Below are positions 27,147 to 36,119 of a stretch of 64,000 nt of DNA, one piece after another. How positions within the stretch are numbered: the first letter of the stretch is position 1; every line of letters starts with the position of its first letter. The DNA is from DATFFO01 sp963744905 (GTDB lineage: Bacteria > Actinomycetota > Acidimicrobiia > Spongiisociales > ZC4RG35): NCBI GenBank assembly GCA_963744905.1, contig CAVUUV010000002.1, forward strand, positions 186,001 to 250,000, given 5' to 3'. Under the pieces are notes generated by a model. It had not been told where the DNA came from, did not search any database, and was given only the letters and a program-made list of their open reading frames with translations. The translations under genes were made by a program, and so were the position numbers.

Positions 27147-28787
27147 ATGCCATGCCACAATCCGATCCACATGCACCCCGTGGATCTTGTCATCGTGGGC
27201 GACTCTCCCGCAGCCCGCTCCCTGGCTGTGGAGGCCCGGGAAGCGGGTCTCACCGAGGTCGTCCTCCGTCCGGGTCCAGCCCGGATCGAAACCGATGGAA
27301 CGGGAGTCGTCGCCGCCTTCGACGACGAGAAGGTAGAAGCCAGAGCGGCGGCGGAATTCGTCCCACCCTCACCGATCGAGATACCACTGTCCGTCCCCCC
27401 CTCGTTGAGCGGTCGCGTCCACGCCGGCGGACTGCCTGAGGACACCTGGGATGTAGATGTGCTGGTGGTGGGGGGATCCGAGGCGGCTGTCGAGATGGCC
27501 ATCGAACTGGCCCAGGCCGGGACCGGAACCGTCCTCGCCCTGGGTGGCGCCCATACCGAGAACCTCTCCCGGCTCAGCAGGGGCAACCTGCTCCGGCGGG
27601 AGGCGGAGCGACGCCTCACCATCCTGTGGCACTCCCGGCCGGCAGCCGTGGAGGATCTGGGGGGCGAGCCCATGGTGACGTTCGACGACACGGGAACGCC
27701 CGACCTGCTGTTCGATCACATCGTCTTCATGGGCGATCCGGTCGCTGCGGATACTTCCCCGGGCGGGCCCGTCTATCTCGTCGGTGACGGCGGCCTGGCG
27801 GCGGGCAGGGCGTGGGAGGCCATCAGAAAGGGATCCTTCCCCCGCCTGGCGCCCACGCCGCGGCCACCCCATCGTCACGACGCAGCCGAGGCTGAGGAGT
27901 TGCGACAGGCCCACTACAACGCCACCATCACTCACTTCGATCGAGCCCATTCCGATCTGTGGCTGCTCCGGGTGAAACCAGACCACGGCGACGTTGCCCA
28001 TGAGGCGGGTCAGTATGCGTCACTCGGTCTCGGCTACTGGGAGCCGCGCGCAGACGCGGCCCGCGACCCGGGACTGGACCGCAAATGGGAGAGGCTGGTA
28101 CGGCGCTCCTATTCGATATCCAGTCCCATATTCGATGAGCATGGCTATCTCTCCGATCCGGCCCGAGCCGACACCCTCGAGTTCTACATCGTCCTGGTAC
28201 CCGCCTCCTCGGACCGGGTCCCGGCACTCACCCCCCGGCTCGCTCTGCGCCAGCCCGGCGACCGGATCTACGTCGGCCCCCGGATCGTGGGCCGCTACAC
28301 GCTGGCGCCGGTCGTCGACCCCGGGGCAACCGTCGTGTTCCTGGCCACCGGGACCGGGGAGGCACCCCACAACGCCATGATCGCCGAGCTGTTCCGCAAG
28401 GGCCACAGTGGCCCCATCGTGTCCGTGGTCTCGGTCCGGTACCGACCCGACCTGGCCTATCTCGCCACCCATCGGCGACTCGAGAAGCGCTTTGGCAACT
28501 ATCACTATCTCCCTCTGGTCACCCGGGACCCCGATCAGGAGAAGCTATACGTCCAGGACGTCATCGAGCGGGACCTGCTGGCCAGGGAATTCGGGGTCAT
28601 GGTCGATCCAGCCACCACACACGTCTACCTGTGCGGCAACCCGGCCATGATCGGGCTGCCGCGCTGGGAGGAGGACCGGCCTGTGTTCCCCGAGACGGTC
28701 GGCGTTTGCCAGCTACTGGCCGAGCGGGGTTTCGACCTGGACCGATCCGGGCACACCGGCAACGTGCACTCCGAGAAGTACTGGTAG
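27147..28787 (+). CDS. Fusion of a thioredoxin-reductase-like domain with a ferredoxin-NADP reductase domain
   Basis: 546 residues from ATG 27147, chosen for the AGGAGAGG just upstream. The N-terminal part (to about residue 240) looks like a pyridine nucleotide-disulfide oxidoreductase: VDLVIVGDSPAARSLAVEA, VLVVGGSEAAVEMAIELAQ and VYLVGDGGLAAGRAWEA. The first glycine-rich motif is degenerate and no redox CxxC is seen. The C-terminal part is an FNR-type reductase: HEAGQYASLGLGYWE, RRSYSISSP (FAD), LATGTGEAPHNAM (NADP) and a terminal HSEKYW. It may be a flavin reductase with a lost or altered first FAD site. Function is unassigned. Confidence 0.8.
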   Translation: MPCHNPIHMHPVDLVIVGDSPAARSLAVEAREAGLTEVVLRPGPARIETDGTGVVAAFDDEKVEARAAAEFVPPSPIEIPLSVPPSLSGRVHAGGLPEDTWDVDVLVVGGSEAAVEMAIELAQAGTGTVLALGGAHTENLSRLSRGNLLRREAERRLTILWHSRPAAVEDLGGEPMVTFDDTGTPDLLFDHIVFMGDPVAADTSPGGPVYLVGDGGLAAGRAWEAIRKGSFPRLAPTPRPPHRHDAAEAEELRQAHYNATITHFDRAHSDLWLLRVKPDHGDVAHEAGQYASLGLGYWEPRADAARDPGLDRKWERLVRRSYSISSPIFDEHGYLSDPARADTLEFYIVLVPASSDRVPALTPRLALRQPGDRIYVGPRIVGRYTLAPVVDPGATVVFLATGTGEAPHNAMIAELFRKGHSGPIVSVVSVRYRPDLAYLATHRRLEKRFGNYHYLPLVTRDPDQEKLYVQDVIERDLLAREFGVMVDPATTHVYLCGNPAMIGLPRWEEDRPVFPETVGVCQLLAERGFDLDRSGHTGNVHSEKYW

Positions 28788-28836
28788 GCACGCACCACCA
28801 GGGCCATCGCTCCACGATTCCGGAGCCGGGGGCAAC

Positions 28837-30423
28837 TCAGGGTTTCAGATCGCCGATGATCTGCTGGGCCGCCAGCCGCCCCGGTGCCCCCATCACACAC
28901 CCCCCGGGATGGGTCCCCGAGCCGCACTGGTAGTAGCCGGCGATGGGGGTGCGGTACTGATTCCAGCCCGGAGCGGGACGGAAGAAGAACATCTGAGGTG
29001 CGAGAAACTCCCCGGCAAAGATGTTTCCCTCGCTGAGTCCGACCGTGCGCTCGATATCGAGGGGCGTCACCACCTCTCGATGTAGCACCAGATCCCCGAA
29101 GCCGGGGAAGAAGGACTCCAGGGTGGCCTGTACGGTGTCGCCCAGTCGCTGCCGTTCGCGGTCCCAGTCGCTCTGGCGCAGGTGATAGGGCGTGTACTGG
29201 ACGAAACAGGACATGACGTGCTTGCCGGGAGGGGCCATGTCGGGATCGATGGTGGACTGAACGGCGCCATCTATGTATGGGCGGGGGCTGTACCAGCCGT
29301 ACTTGGCCTCGTCGAAGGCCCGTTCCAGATAGTCGAGCGAAGGCCCGATGTTGGTGAAGCCCCGGAAGTGGTGGTCTCCCTGTTCCGCCAGGGGCGGATA
29401 GTCAGGAAGCCCGTCCAGGGCGAAGTTGACCTTGGACGACACACCGTCGAAGCGGAGCCGTCGGATGTCGTCCACCAGGTCGGAAGGAAGCTCGCGGGGG
29501 TCGATCATCTCGAGGAAGGTGTGGCGGGGATCCAGCGCCGACACCACCGTGCCGGCCTCGAGCTGGGTCCCATCGGCCAGGGCTACGCCCTTGGCTCTCC
29601 CCCCGCTGGTGATGACTGCCTCGACGGGCGAGTTGAGGCGTATCTCCGCTCCCATAGCCTGAGCGGCCCGGGCCAGAACCTGGGTGAACCCACCGTTGCC
29701 TCCCTTGTGGAACGCCCAGGATCCGAACTCGCCATCGTGCTCGCCGATGACGTGATAGAGGAGCACCAGCCCCGACCCCTGCGAGCGGGGACCGACCTTG
29801 GTCCCGATGATGCTCGAACTGGCCAGATAGCCTTTGATCAGGTCGTGGGAGAAATAGCCCTCGAGGAAGTCGGCCGCACTGCCGGTCAGCAGCCTGACCG
29901 CGTCGTGAAACACCTTCTTGTCCAGACCGCGAAAGTGGACGGCAAGCTCGGCCATCCGCCCCAGTTCGGCCGGGTCGTCGGAGAAGGGGTTGGGGGGTAT
30001 GCGATCCAGGAGAGGCTTGATGGCCTGGCATACGCGCCCGATGTCGTGCTTGTAGCGCCGATATCCATCGGCGTCGCCGGGCGAGAGGCGGGCGATCTGG
30101 CGCATGTTCTCGCCCTCGTCGGTTCCCAGGACCAGATACTCACCGTCCTCTCCCGGGGCGAAGCTGTTGGGCATCTCCAGGGGCATGAATCCGTGGCGGG
30201 TCAGATCCAGCTCATGGATGATGTCGGGGCGAAGCAGGCTGAGCGCGTAAGAGAACGTCGTGAAGTGAAACCCGGGATGGAGCTCCTCGGTTATGGCGGC
30301 TCCGCCCACGATGTGACGCTGCTCCAGAATCAGGGTCCTGAGGCCGGCCCTGGCCAGGTAGGCGCCGTTGACGAGACCGTTGTGCCCGCCCCCGATGACG
30401 ATGGCGTCGTAGTGATCAGGCAT
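28837..30423 (-). CDS. Phytoene-dehydrogenase-like FAD oxidoreductase (PYROXD2-like)
   Basis: 528 residues. The N-terminal FAD motif IVIGGGHNGLVNGAYLARAGLRTLILEQ, typical of the family, is followed by GGAAITEELHPGFHFTTFSY; the C-terminus has YYQCGSGTHPGGCVMGAPGR. It resembles PYROXD2/carotenoid desaturase-like oxidoreductases, but no carotenoid genes lie nearby. It ends an operon with a GcvT-like enzyme 27 bases upstream, suggesting oxidation of a methylated or amine substrate. Substrate unknown. Confidence 0.85.
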   Translation of the reverse strand: MPDHYDAIVIGGGHNGLVNGAYLARAGLRTLILEQRHIVGGAAITEELHPGFHFTTFSYALSLLRPDIIHELDLTRHGFMPLEMPNSFAPGEDGEYLVLGTDEGENMRQIARLSPGDADGYRRYKHDIGRVCQAIKPLLDRIPPNPFSDDPAELGRMAELAVHFRGLDKKVFHDAVRLLTGSAADFLEGYFSHDLIKGYLASSSIIGTKVGPRSQGSGLVLLYHVIGEHDGEFGSWAFHKGGNGGFTQVLARAAQAMGAEIRLNSPVEAVITSGGRAKGVALADGTQLEAGTVVSALDPRHTFLEMIDPRELPSDLVDDIRRLRFDGVSSKVNFALDGLPDYPPLAEQGDHHFRGFTNIGPSLDYLERAFDEAKYGWYSPRPYIDGAVQSTIDPDMAPPGKHVMSCFVQYTPYHLRQSDWDRERQRLGDTVQATLESFFPGFGDLVLHREVVTPLDIERTVGLSEGNIFAGEFLAPQMFFFRPAPGWNQYRTPIAGYYQCGSGTHPGGCVMGAPGRLAAQQIIGDLKP

Positions 30424-30450
30424 CGAGGAGCCCTCCTGGCGGTGAGTTGT

Positions 30451-31656
30451 TCATTGATCTGTCCCCCGAGACGTCCTCCGGGCCGGGTCGTAGAGCGGGA
30501 GGGGGGCCACCAGGGCGGGGACGGTGTCGTAGTCGTGGTCGATCGTCACTTCCAGTCGTACCTGGGATCCGGATCCGGCCAATGAGGGACGGACCCGGGC
30601 CAGGGCGATGTGGCGCTGCAGCATGGGCGAATACATGAAACTGGAGGCCCATCCGGCCCGCTTCCCCTCGTCGTCGTAGATCATGAGGTCGCCGTGGTGG
30701 GGGAGATGGTCCTTGGGGGGGACCAAGCCGGCCCGGTCGTGACGCTGGGCCCACTGGTGGGGATCGACTATCAGCCCTCTGAACGCCCAGCGCGCCGTCT
30801 CTTCGCCCAGATGACGACGGAGCGCCCGGCGACCGATGAAGGACCGGTCGAGTCCGTTCACCATCCAGCCCAGCCCCAGCTCGTATGGAGTAGACCTCTG
30901 GTTCTCGGTCCAGGCCAGCCGGGCAGACCCGAAGTCGACGTCGATCAGCAGCAGGCCGGCCTCGATACGCGCCATCAACAGGGCGACCTGACCCACCGGA
31001 ACGACTCCCCATCCGGCCGCCCGCTCCCAGAGCGAATCCCAGAGCCCTCCGGCTGCCTCCGCATCGACCCAGATCTCGAAACCCAGGTCGCCCGTGAACC
31101 CTGTCCTCGACACAATGACCTCGGAACCGTTCAAGTGCGCCGTCATCAGATCGAAGTAGGACAGGTCCGCCACCCCATCGAACAACGTCGACACCAGCGC
31201 CCGCGAGCGGGGACCCTGCACAGCCAGAGCACCAAAGGCCGTGGAAACGTCCTCCACGGTGACGGCCTTCCTCCCCGCCAGGTCCGAGAGGTAGCCCATA
31301 TTGGGGCGGGCTGTGGTGAGCATGAACTCGGTCTCACTCAACCGGAACACCACTCCGTCCTCGAGGACGTGGCCCGTGTCGTCGCACCAGATCGTGTACT
31401 GGGCGTGGCCCGGCGGACAGGGGCGGGGGTCTCTTGTCAGCACTCCGGCCAGGAACTGTTCGGCGTCCCGACCCCATATCCGGTACTTGTAAAGCGGTGA
31501 CGTATCGAACACCCCGGCCGAGTTGCGAATGGCGAAGTATTCGGTCTTCTCCGCCATCTGATACTTCTCGGCAACCAGATAGCCCTCCCAATGGCTCCAC
31601 AGACCGGTTCGATTGAGGGGCTCTAGGCGAGAATGGAACGGAGTGGTGAGGATCAT
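30451..31656 (-). CDS. GcvT-like aminomethyltransferase-family protein
   Basis: 401 residues of the folate-binding GcvT fold: AIRNSAGVFDTSPLYKYRIWG, MLTTARPNMGYLSDL, ALAVQGPRSRALVSTLFDG, SRTGFTGDLGFEIWVDAE and RIEAGLLLIDVDF. The usual catalytic Asp position is in FTGDLGFEIW. Members move one-carbon units to THF (glycine cleavage T-protein, sarcosine, dimethylglycine or DMSP demethylases). With a flavin oxidoreductase next to it, a demethylase role is plausible. No other glycine cleavage genes are near. Confidence 0.85.
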   Translation of the reverse strand: MILTTPFHSRLEPLNRTGLWSHWEGYLVAEKYQMAEKTEYFAIRNSAGVFDTSPLYKYRIWGRDAEQFLAGVLTRDPRPCPPGHAQYTIWCDDTGHVLEDGVVFRLSETEFMLTTARPNMGYLSDLAGRKAVTVEDVSTAFGALAVQGPRSRALVSTLFDGVADLSYFDLMTAHLNGSEVIVSRTGFTGDLGFEIWVDAEAAGGLWDSLWERAAGWGVVPVGQVALLMARIEAGLLLIDVDFGSARLAWTENQRSTPYELGLGWMVNGLDRSFIGRRALRRHLGEETARWAFRGLIVDPHQWAQRHDRAGLVPPKDHLPHHGDLMIYDDEGKRAGWASSFMYSPMLQRHIALARVRPSLAGSGSQVRLEVTIDHDYDTVPALVAPLPLYDPARRTSRGTDQ

Positions 31657-31665
31657 CCCCCGCTC

Positions 31666-32184
31666 TCACGGGTAGTACTCGTCGGATTGATAGGGCGCCT
31701 CGGGCCCGGCCGGCCTCTGGAAGTGCTCGATGCCGACCCGGATGAACAGGCTCCTCACTTCGACGCAACCGGATCCATCGGGCAGATAGCCCACCGCTTC
31801 AGCGTAGAGCTTGCGGTCCTGGACGCCGCTCAACCAGGCCTCTCCCCGCACCGTCACGCCCAGTGGTATGGGGAGGAGGTAGTCGACGTGGAGGTTGCCG
31901 GTGACCGCCGGCTTCTGATGCGCCATAGAGACGAACCCGATCAGGTCGTCGAAGAAGGCGGCGGTGGCACCGCCATGGACCAGACCGGGGCCACCCTCGA
32001 ACCGGGACTCGAATTCGAGCTCGGCCACCACCTTGTCTCCCTCGATGCGGGGCTCGATGCCGAGGCGGGCCGGGTTGGCCGATCCGCACCCAAAGCAGTT
32101 GGGCATGTGCTCCTTGGGCATGGCCAGAGCCCATTGGCGATCCTCGATGGGAACGATTGCCCCCGTCAGGTACTTGAACGCCAC
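31666..32184 (-). CDS. PaaI-family hotdog thioesterase
   Basis: 172 residues with MPNCFGCGSANPARLGI near the N-terminus and the hotdog motif GPGLVHGGATAAFFDDLIGF, a THEM4/PaaI-like pattern. It probably hydrolyses an acyl-CoA. It lies between a GcvT-like enzyme (9-base gap) and an unknown gene (2-base gap) in a tight operon. Confidence 0.86.
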   Translation of the reverse strand: MAFKYLTGAIVPIEDRQWALAMPKEHMPNCFGCGSANPARLGIEPRIEGDKVVAELEFESRFEGGPGLVHGGATAAFFDDLIGFVSMAHQKPAVTGNLHVDYLLPIPLGVTVRGEAWLSGVQDRKLYAEAVGYLPDGSGCVEVRSLFIRVGIEHFQRPAGPEAPYQSDEYYP

Positions 32185-32186
32185 GG

Positions 32187-32654
32187 TCAGCGACGGATCA
32201 ACATGTCGGCGTGGGCCAGATCCTGGAACAGGACGCTACCCACCTCCGCCACCGCCGTGCGCCCCGGGGTCCTTTCGTGGGCAGCGGCTTCCTCCCACCG
32301 GCGGCGGCGCTCGTCGAGAGACTCAGAACGTTGCTTCCCCATCCCGGCCAGCAACAGGGCTACCTCCAGATCAGCCGGGACCGGGGCCCGCCCGAAGTGG
32401 GCGGCACGGGCCGACATCAGGGCAGCCAGCACCTGGCGGATCCGGGGCCCGTCCTGGGGAATCTCGGAATGGTTGATGATGCGCAGCGCCCAGCCGGTGT
32501 CGGGGCCGGGGGTCCCGAAGACACCACCGCTCGGCTTCATCTCCGGAGTGGTGATGGTCCCCGCCGGCGGCGCCCAGCGGCGCGGCACCCCGGGCTGGAG
32601 AACCGGGCGGGGCATATCATCCTGGGTTATCTCGACGTTTGGTTCCTGTCCCAT
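32187..32654 (-). CDS. Unrecognised small protein
   Basis: 155 residues from ATG 32654. It starts QEPNVEITQDDMPRPVLQPG and contains FGTPGPDTGWALRIINH, then a mostly helical, Arg/Glu-rich half (DLEVALLLAGMG, SLDERRRRWEEAAAHER). No signal peptide, membrane helix or known motif is visible. The seven-base spacing to ilvE and two-base spacing to the thioesterase make it a genuine operon gene. I do not recognise a family. Confidence 0.65.
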   Translation of the reverse strand: MGQEPNVEITQDDMPRPVLQPGVPRRWAPPAGTITTPEMKPSGGVFGTPGPDTGWALRIINHSEIPQDGPRIRQVLAALMSARAAHFGRAPVPADLEVALLLAGMGKQRSESLDERRRRWEEAAAHERTPGRTAVAEVGSVLFQDLAHADMLIRR

Positions 32655-32661
32655 GGGTCTC

Positions 32662-33576
32662 TCAGATGTAGTCGAGCCAGTGTCGCCACTCGTCGAGCTT
32701 GCCGGAGACGGCATCGGCGTAGAGCTGTTGAGCCCGACGGGTGATGGGTCCGGGTCGGCCGGTGCCGATGGGCCGGTCGTCGACTTCACGAATCGGCGTG
32801 ACCTCCGCCGCCGTCCCGGTCAGGAAGAGCTCGTCGGCCCCGTAGAGATCCCCTCGCGTCAACGTGGTCTCGACCACCCGCAGGCCCTCGGAGCGGAGCA
32901 GGTCCATCACCGAGGCGCGGGTGATCCCGTCGAGGATCCCCGAGGAAATGGGAGGAGTGTGGACGATGTCGTCTCGCACCAGGAAGATGTTCTCTCCCGA
33001 TCCCTCCGAGATGTCGCCGCCGGAGTTCATCATCAGGGCCTCGTCGTAGCCGGTGGTGATGGCCTCCTGCTTGGCCTGGATGCTGTTGAGGTACTGACCA
33101 CTTCCCTTGGCCGCCGGCACGAAGCTCTCGGGACTGATCCTGCGCCAGGTGGAGATCCTGACCCGGATCCCGTTCTGGATTCCTTCCTCGCCCAGGTAGG
33201 CGCCCCAGCGCCAGGCGGCAATCCCGGTTCGCACCTCGGCGGCGGCCGGATTGAGCCCGATCGAGCCCAGGCCGTAGAAGACCAGGGGCCGGATGTAGCC
33301 GGACTCGAGCTGGTTGAGCCGGAGGATCTGGCGGCATATCTCCATCACCTCGCTCACCTCCAGGTTCCACGGAATCCGGTAGGCGTTGGCGGAGCGGGCC
33401 AGGCGACGAATGTGATCCTCGAGACGGAAGATGGCCGTCCCCTCCGGGGTGTCGTAGGCGCGGATGCCCTCGAACACGGCCGAGCCGTAGTGGAGGGCGT
33501 GGGTCAGGAAATGGACCCGGGCATCGTCCCAGTCGACGAACTCCCCGTCCATCCAGATCGTACGAGCGTTCTCCAT
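32662..33576 (-). CDS. ilvE: Branched-chain amino acid aminotransferase
   Basis: PLP fold-type IV enzyme. ATG 33576 gives 304 residues, the family length. MENARTIWMDGEFVDWDDARV, HALHYGSAVFEGIRAYDT, FVPAAKGSGQYLNSIQAKQEA (with the PLP Lys in AAKGSG) and ISEGSGENIFLVRDD match IlvE. It makes or degrades Val, Leu and Ile. It heads the run of genes toward the phytoene-dehydrogenase-like enzyme, 60 bases after the S9 peptidase. Confidence 0.94.
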   Translation of the reverse strand: MENARTIWMDGEFVDWDDARVHFLTHALHYGSAVFEGIRAYDTPEGTAIFRLEDHIRRLARSANAYRIPWNLEVSEVMEICRQILRLNQLESGYIRPLVFYGLGSIGLNPAAAEVRTGIAAWRWGAYLGEEGIQNGIRVRISTWRRISPESFVPAAKGSGQYLNSIQAKQEAITTGYDEALMMNSGGDISEGSGENIFLVRDDIVHTPPISSGILDGITRASVMDLLRSEGLRVVETTLTRGDLYGADELFLTGTAAEVTPIREVDDRPIGTGRPGPITRRAQQLYADAVSGKLDEWRHWLDYI

Positions 33577-33636
33577 GGTCCTCAGTTTGGCAGGTCGAGA
33601 GGGGTCCCGGCCCGGCACCAGGCCGTTCCCGGGCGG

Positions 33637-35496
33637 TCAGAGTGCACTCAGCCACTCCAGGATGATCTGGAAGCGCTCCTCCCGGTGGCGGGGGCTGCCG
33701 CTTCGACTCAACTCGTGGCCCTCCCCGGGAAAGCGGACGAACTCGGCTTCGACGCCGTTGCCCACCAGCACGTTGAAGAGCTGCTCGGCCTGCTCGATGG
33801 GGCATCGGAAGTCGTTCTCGGAATGGAGGATGAGGGTGGGAGTGGTGATGTTTGCGGCCAGGCGCAATGGGCTCCGATCCCATTCCAGCTCGTCGTCACC
33901 CAGATACCGACCGGCGAACCAGCCCCCGATATCGGAGGTTCCTGCGAATGAGGGCCAGGACAGGAGAGCCCGCTCCACCACGGCCCTCTTCCAGCGGGTC
34001 TGATGGGCGATGAGCCAGGCGGTGAGGAATCCCCCGTAGGAACCACCCATGACCCCCATTCGATCTGCGTCGAGGCGGGGAAAGCGATCGAGAGCTGCCT
34101 CGACAACGGCATCGATGTCCTCGACATCTACCGTTCCCCAACCCCGCCCGGCGACGGCACGAAGGAAGGCATGATCACGACCGGCCGATCCGCGCGGGTT
34201 GGTGGCCACCACTCCGTAACCGGCGTCCACATAGACCTGGAACTCGTCGAAGAACCCCCATCCGTATTGGCTGGCCGGACCGCCGTGGATGTTGAGGAGC
34301 AGTGGCACCTTCTCGTCTCCGTCGGGCAGATAGACCCACACGTCGAGCGTTGCTCCGGGGCCCTCTACTTCGAAATGCCGGGGAGCCACCGCCTCCAGTT
34401 CTGCACCTCCGAATTCACGCAGGTCCCGGGTCTCCTCCCCACTGATCACGACGAGACGTCCCGGGTTGGTCACCTCCGACACCGTGAAGGCGGTGGTAGC
34501 GCCGGCAACGTCGAACCCTGTCACCACGGCCCGATCCGGTCCGAGGGAGCTCACAGAGCCGTCCAGGTCGATTTGGCCCAGCCCGACCGAGCCCGAATCG
34601 ACCACGGTGACCAGGGCGGTGTGCTCGTTCCATGCGATCTGGGGAGGTCCGGCCGCGAAGGAGTGGATCGATCGATCATGGCCGTGGTTGACCAGCCGCG
34701 GCTCTTCCTCCAGGCACCACAGCATGGCGGGCTGAGGGAAATCGTCGCCGGGGGACCCGATTGCGAACAACATGCCATCGGGGCGATATGAGACCTTGAC
34801 CCACATACCCGGCGGGGCCAATTGGGCGACTTCGCCACTCTCGATATCGGCCTCCCACACCGACACACGGGGATCGAAGCCCGGTTTCTCGGCCGTCTCG
34901 GCCAGGAAGGCGACACGAGTCCCGTCCGGGGAGAACACCGGGTCTGACTCCTCCACGATCGACGAGGTCAAACGCCGAGGCCCGTTGTCGCCGGAAGGAT
35001 CCACCAGATAGACGTGATGGCGCCGGTCGTGGATCCAGCCCCGATTGTCGGCCCGGTAGGCGCGAGTCGTTATCCGCCGCGGCCGACGCCGGCGCTCTTC
35101 GTCTTCCAGGTCGGCCCACCCCTCGACATACACCGCACCGACAACGGCCAGCGTCGCTGCGTCGGGCGACCAAACCGGGGCTCCCAGCACACCGCAGTCG
35201 AAATCGGTGGCAACGGCGGCCTCCCCTCCATCGATCGGAATCAGGGCGAGCTGAGGGGGCGACTTGTCGACCGAGCGCAGGAAGGCGATCGATCGCCCGT
35301 CGGGAGAGAAGCGCGGCATCGAATCTCCCGGGCCCGAGGTAAACCGGCGGGCATCGCCCCCATATGCAATCCAGATGCAGCGCTCATAGCGATCCTCGTC
35401 GACATCTATCCGCTCGACGGAGAAAGCCACCGCCAAGCCATCGGGCGAGACACTCGGTGAGGTGGGAGTGGTGATGCCGTTCAGTTCCGGTTTCAA
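33637..35496 (-). CDS. S9-family (acylaminoacyl/dipeptidyl) peptidase
   Basis: 619 residues. The N-terminal half is a WD40/TolB-like propeller (repeats such as PRFSPDGRSIAFL, DPVFSPDGTRVAFL). The C-terminal alpha/beta hydrolase domain has the nucleophile GGSYGGFLTAW, acid in HSENDFRCP and His in FPGEGHELS. Such enzymes cut short peptides from the N-terminus. No signal peptide is seen, so it is likely cytoplasmic. It is divergent from pgpA. Confidence 0.92.
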   Translation of the reverse strand: MKPELNGITTPTSPSVSPDGLAVAFSVERIDVDEDRYERCIWIAYGGDARRFTSGPGDSMPRFSPDGRSIAFLRSVDKSPPQLALIPIDGGEAAVATDFDCGVLGAPVWSPDAATLAVVGAVYVEGWADLEDEERRRRPRRITTRAYRADNRGWIHDRRHHVYLVDPSGDNGPRRLTSSIVEESDPVFSPDGTRVAFLAETAEKPGFDPRVSVWEADIESGEVAQLAPPGMWVKVSYRPDGMLFAIGSPGDDFPQPAMLWCLEEEPRLVNHGHDRSIHSFAAGPPQIAWNEHTALVTVVDSGSVGLGQIDLDGSVSSLGPDRAVVTGFDVAGATTAFTVSEVTNPGRLVVISGEETRDLREFGGAELEAVAPRHFEVEGPGATLDVWVYLPDGDEKVPLLLNIHGGPASQYGWGFFDEFQVYVDAGYGVVATNPRGSAGRDHAFLRAVAGRGWGTVDVEDIDAVVEAALDRFPRLDADRMGVMGGSYGGFLTAWLIAHQTRWKRAVVERALLSWPSFAGTSDIGGWFAGRYLGDDELEWDRSPLRLAANITTPTLILHSENDFRCPIEQAEQLFNVLVGNGVEAEFVRFPGEGHELSRSGSPRHREERFQIILEWLSAL

Positions 35497-35539
35497 GGCG
35501 GTCCCTTCCTCCTCGGCGGCAGAACCCTACCCTGCAGCC

Positions 35540-35995
35540 GTGGCCCGCCTGATCGCTTCCTTCTTCGGCACCGGCCTGATTCTGGACAAGGTACGACACA
35601 GCGACATGGGCTCGGGAACGGTGGGTTCGGCCTTCGCCCTGGCTCCGGCGCTGGCGATGCATCCGCTGGGCGTCGCCGCTCAGGCAGCAGCTCTCGTCGT
35701 CATCCTGGCGGCTGGATTGGCGGCTGTGCAGCCTTTCGCTCGGGACAACTCCGATCCAGGTTGGATCGTGGTCGACGAGGCGGCCGGGACCTTCCTCGCC
35801 ACACTGGGGCTGGGCGTGTGGGCCGCCATCGTGGCGTGGGTTGTCTTCCGCCTGGCCGACATCCAGAAGCACTGGTTTCCCGGCGTGGCAGCAGCAGAAC
35901 GACTCCCGGGTGCAGCCGGCGTGATGGCCGACGATCTGGTGGCGGGAGCCTATGGACTGCTGGTGGGGATCCTCGTCACCGTTCTGTTCGGCTGA
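35540..35995 (+). CDS. pgpA: Phosphatidylglycerophosphatase A
   Basis: Removes phosphate from phosphatidylglycerophosphate to give phosphatidylglycerol. The 151-residue reading starts at GTG 35540; a longer frame to 35462 would overlap the divergent S9 peptidase gene. SDMGSGTVGSAFAL, DPGWIVVDEAAGTFLA, FRLADIQKHWFPGV and AGVMADDLVAGAYG are the PgpA signatures, and three membrane helices are visible. It is followed by an intergenic element and the riboswitch. Confidence 0.88.
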   Translation: MARLIASFFGTGLILDKVRHSDMGSGTVGSAFALAPALAMHPLGVAAQAAALVVILAAGLAAVQPFARDNSDPGWIVVDEAAGTFLATLGLGVWAAIVAWVVFRLADIQKHWFPGVAAAERLPGAAGVMADDLVAGAYGLLVGILVTVLFG

Positions 35996-35997
35996 GC

Positions 35998-36064
35998 TTC
36001 CCCCCAACCCCACGACCTTTGGTCGTAGGGGCCCCTTCCCTCCGGCCTACGGCCGGGGGACAAA
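35998..36064 (+). repeat. Two-hairpin intergenic element (copy F)
   Basis: Immediately after pgpA: TCCCCCCAACCCC, hairpin ACGACC-TTT-GGTCGT enclosed by CCCC/GGGG, then GCCCCTTCCC, second hairpin CCGGCC-TAC-GGCCGG, then GGGACAAAC. The skeleton equals copies at 2001 and 8270, while the stems differ but remain self-complementary. A further short C/G hairpin (CCCCTACCC ... AAGGGG) follows at 36071-36097. It may terminate pgpA transcription ahead of the riboswitch. Confidence 0.62.
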
Positions 36065-36119
36065 CGCATATCCCCTACCCGTGGCGGAGGCAAGGGGAAC
36101 GAGGCTAGAGTCGGATACT

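Noticed and set aside
25156..27336. Very long open frame (726 codons) antisense to the formate-THF ligase
   Set aside because: It is a frame shadow of a GC-rich gene; the minus strand protein has all family motifs and this one has none.
31633..33951. 772-codon plus-strand frame across several minus-strand genes
   Set aside because: It crosses four supported genes and has no recognisable domain or ribosome binding site; the codon pattern is that of a complement of real genes.
35462..35539. Longer start for pgpA
   Set aside because: It would overlap the divergent S9 peptidase start and adds no family sequence.
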